Source: Eunapius fragilis | Lineage: Eukaryota > Porifera > Demospongiae > Spongillida > Spongillidae | DNA: 64,000 nt | Assembly (NCBI GenBank): GCA_963681505.1 | Contig: OY811985.1 | Span: 4,143,271 to 4,207,270, forward strand | Direction of reading: 5' to 3' | In this document: positions 23,501 to 48,785 of the stretch, one piece after another | How the letters are laid out: every line of letters begins with the position of its first letter | Numbering within the stretch: the first letter of the stretch is position 1 | Made by a program: the position numbers and the translations under genes | Notes under the pieces: generated by a model | Database searches by the model: none | What the model saw: the letters and a program-made list of their open reading frames with translations, nothing else | What the model was told of the DNA's origin: nothing

Positions 23501-25224
23501 AATTTGGTTAAATGGTGCATTACATATAAACTGTCCTTTTTTGCATAATTTAACTACAAGTGCATGTGAGGGGGTGCTTCATATGTGCATGTGAGGGGGT
23601 GCTTCATATGTGCATGTGAGGGGGTGCTTCATATGTGCATGTGAGGGGGTGCTTCATATGTGCATGTGAGGGGGTGCTTCATATGTGCATGTGAGGGGGT
23701 GCTTCATATATGCATGTGAGGGGTGCTTCATATATGTATGTGAGGGGGTGCTTCATATATGCATGTGAGGGGTGCTTCATATGTGCATGTGAGGGGGTGC
23801 TTCATATGTGCATGTGAGGGGGTGCTTCATATGTGCATGTGAGGGGTGCTTCATATATGCATGTGAGGGTGGGTGCTTCATATATGCATGTGAGGAGGTG
23901 CTTCATATGTGCATGTGAGGGTGGGGTGCTTCATATGTGCATGTGAGGGGGTGCTTCATGTGTGCATGTGAGGGGGTGCTTCATATGTGCATGTGAGGGG
24001 GTGCTTCATATGTGCATGTGAGGGGTGCTTCATATGTGCATGTGAGGAGGTGCTTCATATGTGCATGTGAGGGGGTGCTTCATATGTGCATGTGAGGGGG
24101 TGCTTCATATGTGCATGTGATGGGTGCTTCATATGTGCATGTGAGGGGGTGCTTCATATGTGCATGTGAGGGGTGCTTCATATATGCATGTGAGGGGTGC
24201 TTCATATGTGCATGTGAGGGGGTGCTTCATATGTGCATGTGAGGGTGGGGTGCTTCATATGTGCATGTGAGGGGGTGCTTCATATGTGCATGTGAGGGGG
24301 TGCTTTATATGTGAGGGTGGGTGCTTCATATGTGCATGTGAGGGGTGCTTCATATGTGCATGTGAGGGGTGCTTCAGGGCTCAACAGCTTTTGTTCTCAC
24401 CTTTATAGGCTTCAGACTCCATTGCATAAGGCTTCCTGGTATGAGTACTACAATGTTTGTAAGATTCTAGTGGAGAATGGGGCATCTGTTCTAACCAAGG
24501 ACTACAAGGCAAGTCACTGCAGTGTGAACTAAATGTCATGCCTTGCCATCACAGCAAAAAAAATATGTGGGGGGGGGGGAATTTTTTTTTTTTAATTTTA
24601 CAAGTGATTGATATTTCAGAGATGTACAAAAATGTATACATTTCTGAAACACATATTAAGTATCGGATTTCTTGTGAAATGATTTGTCTTTTTTTTTGCT
24701 GTGCATACTTCATTGATTGTTGACCGTATGCCTGTGTTACTATGCTAATTATTTTCTGTAATAGTAGTTCGACATGTAATGTTTATTGTACTTTCTATTT
24801 CATGCATAATACTTTGTTACTTCTCTTTCACTTCCGCACATAATATATTGTTGTTGTAGGGTGATTTACCATCAAATAAACCTACCAAGAATAAAGAACT
24901 CATCGAGTATCTTAAAGGTACAGTCAATGTGGCATATTCTTCCATTACAGCGTTTACCAGCATGTTTTGATATTGAGTAGTGATAGTCAAAATATCATTA
25001 TTACATCTGCGGAAATTGATTTTGGGGAGGGATGGGAGGAGATGGAAGGTATGGCTCATCTGTTTTAAGTATGCAAAACCCAGGACAATTGCTTCCTCAG
25101 CAGAGCAGTGACTAAGCATACCAGTGCAGCCTTGTAATTTTGTCATAGTGCCCTATTCTTTTGTTCTGCAGTGCATGAGAAGAAGCAAGCTAATACTACT
25201 GATAAGGATGAAATAGCTGTGTAG
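829..25224 (+). CDS. Diacylglycerol kinase, type IV (zeta/iota-like), paralogue 1, 5'-partial
   Basis: This gene phosphorylates diacylglycerol to phosphatidic acid, ending DAG signalling. Exons: 829-912, 1083-1122, 1295-1407, 2884-2976, 3605-3763, 5386-5577, 6401-6555, 7373-7577, 8146-8259, 8535-8640, 8922-8977, 9096-9158, 11165-11290, 11419-11478, 12382-12481, 13916-14024, 14980-15077, 15507-15641, 16859-17114, 21015-21095, 22015-22047, 22443-22527, 23054-23174, 23395-23431, 24409-24508, 24860-24917, 25172-25224. They total 2832 nt in one frame (943 aa plus stop). In order: C1-like region ([20 protein letters not shown]), second C1 ([17 protein letters not shown]), basic patch [15 protein letters not shown] resembling the DGK-zeta MARCKS/NLS region, catalytic domain ([26 protein letters not shown]), accessory domain ([25 protein letters not shown]), linker and ankyrin repeats ([12 protein letters not shown]). 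The C-terminus DEIAV resembles the PDZ ligand ETAV of vertebrate DGK-zeta. The linker exons (16859-22047) are the least certain part. Confidence 0.9.
1478..2855. repeat. Minisatellite, about 29-bp unit
   Basis: Close to 50 units containing CCCCTTCATGTGTGTG and CATCTACTTCA, in the DGK intron 1408-2883. Unit length varies by 2-nt steps in the GT run. Long open frames through it come from the repeat periodicity. Confidence 0.97.
3425..3547. repeat. AC-rich microsatellite cluster
   Basis: Interrupted (AC)n runs with GATACCCACAC and ACGACACACA variants lie in the intron just before the exon at 3605. Confidence 0.9.
4770..5012. repeat. 59-bp tandem repeat, four copies
   Basis: Units contain GATGATGCAACTACATACAG and CTCATTGGGGCATGTACCTG. 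The first copy is diverged and the next three nearly identical. It is intronic in the first DGK. Confidence 0.92.
5203..5266. repeat. (GT)n microsatellite
   Basis: About 30 GT dinucleotides, slightly interrupted by TATG, in the intron before exon 5386-5577. Confidence 0.97.
6693..7352. repeat. 29-bp minisatellite
   Basis: About 22 units with core GCCCTCTGTCATACC and TTGGTACATGCATT, in the intron 6556-7372 between the first two catalytic exons. Variants alternate GTGCATG, GTACATG and GTGCAAG. Confidence 0.96.
7575..7722. repeat. Donor-site minisatellite after catalytic exon, paralogue 1
   Basis: Five to six units of about 26 bp (GTAAGGATGTTTGGATGGGG). Each contains GGGGAGG followed by GTAAGG, a copy of the exon end and 5' splice site at 7577/7578. 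The same array follows the matching exon of the second DGK. Confidence 0.93.
8641..8722. repeat. Short repeat starting at a 5' splice site
   Basis: Two to three partial units of GTACATGTCTACACTG and TAGATAACAGACC begin at the donor of exon 8535-8640. The matching intron of the second DGK has about eleven units of the same repeat. Confidence 0.85.
10361..10403. repeat. (AC)n microsatellite
   Basis: About 20 AC dinucleotides in the long intron 9159-11164. Confidence 0.95.
10845..11060. mobile_element. Inverted-repeat arm A flanking two DGK exons
   Basis: This segment matches, in reverse complement, the segment at about 11625-11845. Shared blocks include AATTAAAGCCCAATAATTAA, CAAAGTTTACT and TTGCTAATAATTCA. 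The pair is probably two copies of one short transposon in opposite orientation, with exons 11165-11290 and 11419-11478 between them. Confidence 0.82.
11625..11845. mobile_element. Inverted-repeat arm B flanking two DGK exons
   Basis: Reverse-complement partner of about 10845-11060, similar over roughly 200 bp with small indels (TGAATTATTAGCAAC, TTAATTATTGGGCTTTAATT). It lies in the intron 11479-12381. No coding capacity seen. Confidence 0.82.
12831..13776. mobile_element. Non-autonomous element with long terminal inverted repeats, 0.95 kb
   Basis: The left end GGGTCATTCC and right end GGAATGACCCC open inverted repeats of at least 120 bp (CTTCACATCTTCAGATCTTG left, CAAGATTTGAAGATGTGAAG right, continuing to GAAGTTAATAACC). 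It occupies most of the intron 12482-13915. The interior shows no transposase-like coding sequence. Superfamily not determined. Confidence 0.85.
14800..14896. repeat. Short direct duplication containing TACATGTA
   Basis: Two near-identical copies of ACATGTACATGTAGTAGTTG with TGCTAATAA-ACATTATCATG lie just upstream of exon 14980-15077. Confidence 0.85.
15072..15303. repeat. 33-34-bp array repeating an exon end and GC donor
   Basis: About seven units carry TATGGGAAGGCAAGTACAC and ACAGGGACAGT. Every unit contains GGGAAG|GCAAGT, the exon end and GC-type 5' splice site used at 15077/15078. Confidence 0.93.
15699..16185. repeat. 42-bp purine-rich minisatellite
   Basis: About eleven units with core GGAGGGATATTGAGGAGGGA and GGGTGATTGAAC. 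The 42-bp period keeps reading frames open on both strands, so the open frames are not evidence of coding. Intronic. Confidence 0.95.
16462..16840. repeat. 30-bp minisatellite
   Basis: About thirteen units of TGTTCCATGGCCTTTCAAG plus TTAACCTTATG, one of them shortened. The array ends about 20 bp before the acceptor of exon 16859, with the last unit running into its polypyrimidine tract. Confidence 0.95.
16859..17114 (+). other. DGK paralogue 1: exon entering the linker, alternative donors
   Basis: It encodes [33 protein letters not shown] and a Pro-rich tail ([17 protein letters not shown]). The donor CC|GTACGT at 17114 leaves phase 2 and joins the phase-2 exon at 21015. A second donor, A|GTAAAC at 17035, leaves phase 1 and fits a candidate exon 17832-17874. 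Both give open products. Reading through reaches a stop at 17140-17142. Confidence 0.7.
17437..17516. repeat. (GT)n microsatellite
   Basis: About 39 GT repeats in the intron after exon 16859-17114. Confidence 0.97.
17832..17874 (+). other. Candidate alternative linker exon of DGK paralogue 1
   Basis: The acceptor CCCTATAG and donor GTATGT bound 43 nt reading [15 protein letters not shown] with phase 1 in and phase 2 out. It joins in frame only to the shorter 17035 donor and to exon 21015. No counterpart is seen in the second DGK. Confidence 0.4.
18530..20632. repeat. 2.1-kb array of a 31-bp unit
   Basis: Nearly 70 units of CCATGTGACCACTACTGTGG plus TACCAGTACCT. Early units have a shortened CCCCCTATTATGG variant. 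Each unit holds the imperfect palindrome ACTGTGGTACCAGT with a GGTACC core. It lies in the intron 17115-21014. Confidence 0.97.
20642..20760. mobile_element. Small hairpin element
   Basis: Left arm 20642-20671 (TAACAACCTGGTACAGAAAT) and right arm 20731-20760 (ATTTCTGTACCAGGTTGTTA) are near-perfect inverted repeats of about 29 bp with a 59-bp spacer. It sits directly after the 31-bp array. A short foldback transposon or structured RNA element is possible. Confidence 0.72.
21324..21349. repeat. Poly-G tract
   Basis: A run of about 26 G. Length is prone to sequencing error. Intronic. Confidence 0.9.
22125..22345. mobile_element. MITE family A, copy 1
   Basis: It starts GGGATTGTTGCAGTAAAAAG and ends CTTTTGCTGCAACGACCCC, forming terminal inverted repeats of about 30 bp. 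The interior has GCAATTAAAATGTATGC, TTCAGGCCACTGTAACTCC and ATGGTGGACAGACC. Related copies lie at 37321, about 39340 and 55870. It is intronic, between exons 22015-22047 and 22443-22527. Confidence 0.83.
22679..23043. mobile_element. Double foldback element abutting a DGK exon
   Basis: A first palindrome, 22679-22819, runs from TTAGACACTGAAACC to GGTTTCAGTGTCTAA with inner GATTCTAAATGACGTAG arms. A second, 22825-23043, runs from TTAGACAATAGC to GCTATTGTCTAA and holds a central palindrome around AGTGCCCGGGGCACTTAG. It is CpG-rich compared with its surroundings. It ends 10 bp before the exon starting at 23054. Confidence 0.82.
23560..24375. repeat. 25-bp minisatellite
   Basis: About 32 units of TGCTTCATATGTGCATGTGA plus a run of 4-5 G, with some GGTGGG variants. 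It ends 33 bp before the acceptor of exon 24409. Confidence 0.96.
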
Positions 25225-25446
25225 TTAAATTTCTATTGCAGACTTCAGGAGCCTTTCAATATTGGTTGAGTTTTTTTTTAATGCATTTTTTGTTTTGTTT
25301 CTTTTTAGCGTATGTCATGTTCTTTTTTTATGATACAGATATGTTTTCTCATTTGTAATTGAAATTCAGTTTTACATATACATCATGACGAAGCGTAGTG
25401 ATGTTGCGTACAAAATATATTATATTATGTGTGTGTATTTTTGTAG

Positions 25447-25523
25447 GACCACCTTCAATTCTTCTTATAGACAACCCTGATGGTTCCAGATCAGATGATA
25501 ATATACATGATGACTCCTTTTAA
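25447..25523 (+). other. Alternative last exon of DGK paralogue 1
   Basis: The acceptor TTTTTGTAG is followed by an open frame in phase 1, the phase left by exon 24860-24917. It reads GPPSILLIDNPDGS and RSDDNIHDDSF then stop at 25521-25523. It would replace or follow the DEIAV exon 25172-25224, whose own stop precludes both being translated. Prediction only. Confidence 0.55.
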
Positions 25524-26924
25524 TAATACCATCGGGTTGTTTTCTGCAACGTGTGACAATATGCTATGGAGTAAATGTACCATACCTTAATGTACCTTAC
25601 CTAGGGTCAACTGTGCCACTCTTCCAACCAGTTGTATGCAAATTTCTTTTTTCCTTTTTTTAATTCAAGGAGGCATTATGCAGGTTAGACATACAATGCA
25701 GCTCGCACAAACATATTATACTTAGATAAGTAATACATATTTGGTACCAGTTGTGACTGCAACTGCTCGCCAAGGGTGATAACCAACAGAGCAACAGTCC
25801 TGGGCCTTAGAATGGTTGAAAACCAGTTAAGGTTTCATGCGATCGCTGCTTGAAAACCTGAGATGCATAATACAATGTGGTGTTCTTTTTTATTGCTGGC
25901 CACAGTCATGTTAGACAGGATGCTGCTTGGACATATATATGGACATTATTTTTATTGTGCTCAAAGCATTAAGACGACAGGAAGTAATAACCCCCTATAG
26001 CACACAAAAAATATCAAATAGCTATCTCTTAAATTGCACACAATCATTATCTAAACTGCAAAATTGCACATGTGTTCTGACATTACAATTGGGTAAAGGC
26101 AAGCTGTGTGTCTTGATGGAATCCCATGGAAGTGGACAATGTCCTATGAACAAGGCAATCCATCAAAGAACATTACAACACTGTACTGCACCATGCTCTG
26201 TTCAATGCAATGAAAATGTGTTTTCAAGAACAGTTGACTAGTTTGTGTCAAAAGGCTCAGTAAATTTAATTATGTGCAAAGTAGAACACATCTAATTTCA
26301 CATAACTTGATTAGTAAAATGCAATGGATCTAATTTGCACATAATCAGTAAATGCAACACATTGTTTAAGCTACTATAGTGATAACAATGCAAATGTGGT
26401 GTGGAATCTGTAAGCACTGCTGCATGCTCCAGGGCCCCCTTCCCATTTGGAAATGCCTGCTTCATTTCTTTGAGTGGTCTTGTGCATGAAGGGCTGTATA
26501 TTTGGATCCGAATGTCGGGGCAAAACGTACTAGTACACAGACAAGATTATCTCTGCTTACACAAACTCGCATGCAACGGGTATAATTGGTGTCTACGGTT
26601 GAAACAGACCCTGCACCAGTCTGTGTCGGCCACTGTAGTATATACCCATCTGATATACATGTAAGATGCGATGATATGAGAACAGTGCACTAATTCTTAG
26701 TTTATAAGGAAGCACAAAGGAAGAGAGATTAGAACTTGTACTTTCCGCCGTTTCAAAACAAGTTGTTGAAGTCCGGAAACTTATACGTAGATAGGCCTAC
26801 AAAAATTTTCGTACTATGTACGTTGCTCGAGGTAACGATCCGCGGTTCATAAATCACCGATTGTGTTATGATTTCGTTGGTACCGTGGATAGTTCGTAGG
26901 TTTGTACGTGCGCATGACTTATTC
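25524..26924. other. Intergenic sequence between the two DGK genes
   Basis: It contains the probable 3' end of the first DGK and sequence upstream of the second. No open frame with splice or family support was found. No clear AATAAA was seen close behind either last exon. Confidence 0.5.
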
Positions 26925-27160
26925 TCCGGTACTCCTATCTTACCCTTTCCACCCCTTTCTCTTTTCTCGATCCCTCTCCTCCCTCCTCTACCCCTCCCTC
27001 CTCTACCCCTCCCTCCCCTCCCCCCGTCCTCCCCTCCCCTCTCCTATCTTCTCCTCCTCCTCCCCTCCCTTCCCTCTCCTCTCCTCTCCTCCTCCCCTCC
27101 CTCGCCTCTCCTCTCCTCCCCTCCCCTTCTCTTCCCTTTTTCCGTCCCTTCACCTTTCTG
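26925..27160. repeat. Long polypyrimidine (CT-rich) tract upstream of DGK paralogue 2
   Basis: About 230 bp is almost purely C and T on the + strand (CTCCCCTCC, CCTCCTCCTCC mixtures). It ends about 160 bp before the start codon at 27318, so it lies in the probable promoter or 5' UTR. Confidence 0.9.
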
Positions 27161-27317
27161 TCCTTCCGTAATTCTCGTTGCCTTTGCACCTTCTATCTCG
27201 TCGCTTGTCAACCACCGTGGCTTCCGCGTCCTGTGACAGTTGAACTTGCCCAACCACGCCCTTACAACGTAGCATGAGTATTACACCCGTATCTCTTTGG
27301 TAGGAACTACTCAAATT

Positions 27318-45017
<17,700 letters not shown>

Positions 45018-45720
45018 AGACAAGCAGTCCATAAACTTTTTTTTTTTAACCAAGATGTATTTTTAAAACCATGACGTCCCCCACAAAATTATCATCAGTT
45101 TTTTTTTCATGTCTGTGAGTCTCGGTTATTTAGCTCCAGTAACACAGACTGCACATCCAGAGTACAAAATAATCAGATCCTGAAGTTTTCTATTTTAACA
45201 GACATAATTCAGACATCCGTGATGTCTGAATATGAACTTCCGGAGCTTGTGTAAAACTTTTCCTTGCTCTTCAATATTTGGAATTTATAGTTTTATCTAA
45301 TATGAGTTAAAGGAATTCTGGTAATGCAGTTTTGTTGGCAAACTAGTTGTCAACAAAAGTTTGAAATTGAAACACTTCACGTGACTTCAATTTATGTCCC
45401 TGGTTCAGTTTGGATGCAGATCAGGGCATATAACTACCTCGCATCTAACCACATGTGTGATTCGCGCATAAGCATTTCCACAGATAAAGAGTTTGGTTGT
45501 AATATACGATTGGAAAGCACAATAATTGGAAGCAAGGGTCAGAGTACTTAGATGTCTTTAATTCAGCCAACTCTGACACTCCTCTATACCGCATGGTATG
45601 GATAGAGCCAGGCTGCTCATTTGTACTGCTACTTTCCAACAAGCAGAAGTATTCAGTGTGACACTTTACACCTAATTAAAAATCCAGTGACTTAATAACT
45701 CCACGGCAGGAGTCAATTAT
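45018..45720. other. 3' flank of DGK paralogue 2
   Basis: No gene recognised. Probable 3' UTR and spacer with T-rich stretches (45036-45046, 45098-45107). Confidence 0.45.
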
Positions 45721-45961
45721 AGTGTCCAGCAAAATCACCCTTACGATACGTTATCAAATTTTCCAGGACAAGCAAAAGAAAAGTAACGCTCGCATTGAAA
45801 TGTATGGCAAATTATAAATTCAGTGCCTAATAACTTTATGATGGGATAGTCCACTTTAGGATGCGTAAAGACCATTTGATAGAAGCTCTTTAAAGTTCAC
45901 GGAAAATGAAAAATTTTGAAAACTTGAAAAACTATCCAGAAGGGTGATTTTGCTGGACACT
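45721..45961. mobile_element. MITE family B, intact
   Basis: Left end AGTGTCCAGCAAAATCACCC and right end GGGTGATTTTGCTGGACACT are perfect inverted repeats of at least 20 bp. The interior has CGCATTGAAATGTATGGC and TTATAAATTCAGTGCC. A related internal fragment lies at 47463-47560. Confidence 0.88.
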
Positions 45962-46257
45962 GTCCCAAATGCAGATGATTTTGTAACCAACTTAATGGCC
46001 TTGCAGAGCACCAGTTTAAAAGGATCCGAGAATTTTATGTATACTCTACCACTTCAGGTGCTACACTGAGGTGGCACATATTCATATTTACCCATTCAAT
46101 TGCTGGCATCATCGTTCTGCGCAGGTTTGACCTCCAACCGACTCTGACATCACTAATAGCGCTCGTTTGTACGTTACGAAGAAGACCGTTGTCTCTGGCT
46201 TTTATTGTTTGTCTATTATTTCGAGGCAATCGTATATGCGATTAAAAAAAAAAAATG

Positions 46258-46460
46258 AACGACCTCCCCCTCCTCCTCCCTCCTCCTCCCCCTCCTCCTC
46301 CCCCTCCTCCTCCCCCTCCTCCTCCCCCTCCTCCTCCCCCTCCTTCCCCCTCCTCCTCCCCTCTCCTCCTCCTCCCCCTCCTCTTCCCCCTCCTCTCCTC
46401 CTCCTCCTCTCCTCCCCCTTCTCTTCCTCTCCTTCCCCTCCTCCTCCCCTTCTTCCATAC
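46258..46460. repeat. (CCTCCTCCC)n pyrimidine tract
   Basis: About 200 bp of almost pure C/T on the + strand. The flank at 46480-46620 is unusually CpG-rich and has ACGTCAC, so promoter or CpG-island character is possible, but no transcript is evident. Confidence 0.9.
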
Positions 46461-46619
46461 ATGTGCACTTCTCGGGAAGCGATGTAGACGTACATATTAG
46501 AGTAGTAACGTCACTGTCGTCAGTGGAGTGCGAGGTCTGGGAAACACGACCTGCGGCCAAATGGTCACGACCGTGCTTCGGTATCGCTTCAGGACTGCTG
46601 ACGTGGCTCGTGCACAATA

Positions 46620-47081
46620 AGACCAACATTTTATGTAAGTGGTTATTTGTTTGTAACTTTTGAAACATACATGCAAACTTTATTTTTAGATTCTCCAATC
46701 ATTTCTACATCGTAAGGATTATGCTTTGATATTAAGTGTAATTTAAACAATGCATGGTAATCAGGTAAACAACTTCGGTTTGTAAAACATTTTCTCATCA
46801 CTGTGCCCTGAAGAAATGTAGTTAAGAGTCCTATGTACATGCATGTAATCAGCCCTTAACTATTACTGGTTATTAAGATCGGTCCCCCATTTCGTTGTTG
46901 CTTCACGCTTCGCAATAACTTAGCATTGCTTACTAGTACACTTAATAACTAACATCAAGAGCATAATCCGACCTTATGTAGAAATGATTGGAGATCCTGA
47001 AAATACAGTTGCATCTCTTATGACTGTATGCCGGTTCAAAAGTTACAAACAAATAACCACTAAACATAAAAATTTGGTCTA
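46620..47081. mobile_element. Element with long terminal inverted repeats, 0.46 kb
   Basis: Left AGACCAACATTTTATG, AGTGGTTATTTGTTTGTAAC; right GTTACAAACAAATAACCACT, AAAAATTTGGTCT. Arms extend at least 120 bp (TCCAATCATTTCTACAT and ATGTAGAAATGATTGGA). It lies directly upstream of a LITAF-like fragment. Confidence 0.85.
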
Positions 47082-47128
47082 TTTGTGTGGAGAACTGTAT
47101 GCTGTTTGGTTTGCTGGTTTACTGAATG

Positions 47129-47215
47129 CTTACTCTCCATTCTGCATGCGTTAATCAGTGCAAGGACGTTACACCAACGGATAAAAAGATGGTCGGAGTG
47201 TTCCATCGTATATAA
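47129..47215 (+). pseudogene. LITAF-like 3' gene fragment
   Basis: The frame SACVNQCKDV, TPTDKKMVGVFHRI, stop at 47213-47215 closely resembles the C-terminus of the LITAF-like gene at 48355-48785 (SCKDVYH, SPSDKKVVGVFKRI), also at nucleotide level (GGTCGG-GTGTTC). Upstream the frame meets a stop at about 47132. A neighbouring frame reads a hydrophobic CCLVCWFTECLLSIL, suggesting a frameshift. No 5' part is found. A terminal exon of an undetected gene is the alternative. Confidence 0.55.
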
Positions 47216-47462
47216 TCAACATGGACAGAAATTGTTTAGTTTCAAGCTGCCATGCACGTGCTGCCATGTCACCTTGTGCTATATACCGATATACATATGT
47301 TATGTACACCGCATTGCTGCATATTTAAGCATTTGTGCTTTTATTGCATGCTGGTCGCTTTCTAGCTCATCATCCTTTTGCAACAGTGCACCCATTCAGC
47401 TATATGGCATGGGACAGTGCCTAGCATAATCACTTTTCAAAAGGAAAGCCCGTACACTAGCT

Positions 47463-47560
47463 CGCATTGAAATGTATGGCTAATTATAAATTCAGTGCCT
47501 TACTCATTAACTTTATGATGGAAAGCCTCTTTGCAGTTCACAGAAATTTTTTTAAAAACA
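47463..47560. mobile_element. MITE family B fragment
   Basis: Shares CGCATTGAAATGTATGGC, AATTATAAATTCAGTGCC and TTAACTTTATGATGG with the intact element at 45721-45961. Terminal repeats not seen. Confidence 0.7.
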
Positions 47561-48354
47561 ATTCTTACAATATTAAATATTATATGCTGCTGCTATATTG
47601 CTTTATGTTGTCTGTCAATAGTACCTTCCTGCCGGGCGCCAACTGTTCAGCTTCCTTTCTCTCTAGAAGAAGCAATATAGTAAAACCCACACGCAGCACG
47701 CCCCCGCCCCCACCTCCGCATTATTATGCCAGCCAATGTTTCCATTCAGGCTTGACGATATCGCGGAGGGCCGCGGTTTTGCCGCGCATATATGCATGCT
47801 TTCAGTCAGCCTTGAAGTTAAAATGATCCTATGATTTATTGAACTTATGATTTATATGCTGAATTAAACTGGTGGCTTTGGAGTATATGAAAAATTAATT
47901 AATGCGGGCTATTATCCGGTACGATTTGAGGGCGCCAGGAATTTCCGTTGTCGTTGTAAATATAATGTAGGACGGTGAAACTCATAATTATTTTATACAT
48001 CATCATTCTATACAGTTTGTTCATCGGTGAGTTGCATGGTTGTCAGTAATCATATACGCTGTAATACAAGTACATGCATTTAGGCAATGTGTGTGCATGC
48101 ACATAGGTGACCAGAGAAGTGGGCCAGGGTGAGGCGACCTTAATTCTTGAATGCAGTATAGAACTATGGAAACATTTCTGGTTTAATTCGTGCCCAGTAC
48201 CAAATATGTCGGTGGGCCGGTATGTACATCAAAAGTTGATATCCGTGTACATACAGCACATGTACATACACTCGTGTGGGTGAGAAATTCACTTTTGCAC
48301 GGATGCCTGCATGAATATCTCGTCATTTAAGAGTCTCCCCCGAACAGCTGCAGA

Positions 48355-48785
48355 ATGGCACAGCCAGCAACCAGCTGTACGCCCAGCAGTGGACTCGTAC
48401 CGCCACATCAGAGTGGCTACCCTTCCCAAAGCCAAGGCTACCAAGGCTACCTTCCGCAATCTCAGGCATACTCCACTCCATNNNNNNNNNNNNNNNNNNN
48501 NNNNNNNNNNNNNNNNNNNNNNNNNNNNNNNNNNNNNNNNNNNNNNNNNNNNNNNNNNNNNNNNNNNNNNNNNNNNNNNNNNNNNNNNNNNNNNNNNNNN
48601 NNNNNNNNNNNNNNNNNNNNNNNNNNNNNNNNNNNNNNNNNNNNNNNNNNNNNNNNNNNNNNNNNNNNNNNNNNNNNNNNNGCTTGCCTGTGGCACTCCT
48701 TCCCTTCTGCATTAAAAGCTGCAAGGATGTTTACCACGTTAGCCCAAGCGACAAGAAAGTGGTCGGCGTGTTCAAGCGTATATAG
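48355..48785 (+). CDS. LITAF-domain membrane protein, interrupted by assembly gap
   Basis: It starts MAQPATSCTPSSGLVPPHQS with a Pro/Gln/Ser/Tyr-rich N-terminus (YPSQSQGYQGYLPQSQ), as in LITAF/CDIP-type proteins. After 200 N (48482-48681) a second frame reads LPVALLPFCIKSCKDVYH, then SPSDKKVVGVFKRI and stop at 48783-48785. In LITAF the matching end is a hydrophobic segment, FCxxxxxD, HxCPNC and Y/F-KR-L/I. Here CPNC is replaced by SPSD, so the C-terminal half of the zinc site is missing. LITAF proteins sit on the cytosolic face of late endosomes and lysosomes. The two frames differ, so either the true gap is not 200 bp or it hides an intron. Confidence 0.72.
48482..48681. other. Assembly gap (200 N)
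   Basis: Exactly 200 unknown bases, probably a placeholder of arbitrary length. It falls inside the LITAF-like coding sequence and hides its middle. Confidence 0.99.

Larger units (their letters stand above)
22443..25224 (+). other. DGK paralogue 1: ankyrin-repeat exons
   Basis: Exons 22443-22527, 23054-23174, 23395-23431, 24409-24508, 24860-24917 and 25172-25224. Repeat landmarks are [39 protein letters not shown] and [19 protein letters not shown]. Sizes of the middle exons (121, 37, 100 nt) are identical in the second DGK. The intron after 24508 starts AAG|GCAAGT. Confidence 0.85.

Noticed and set aside
46202-46698. Gly/Glu-rich frames on the - strand
   Set aside because: They come from the pyrimidine tract 46258-46460; no splice or family support for the remainder.
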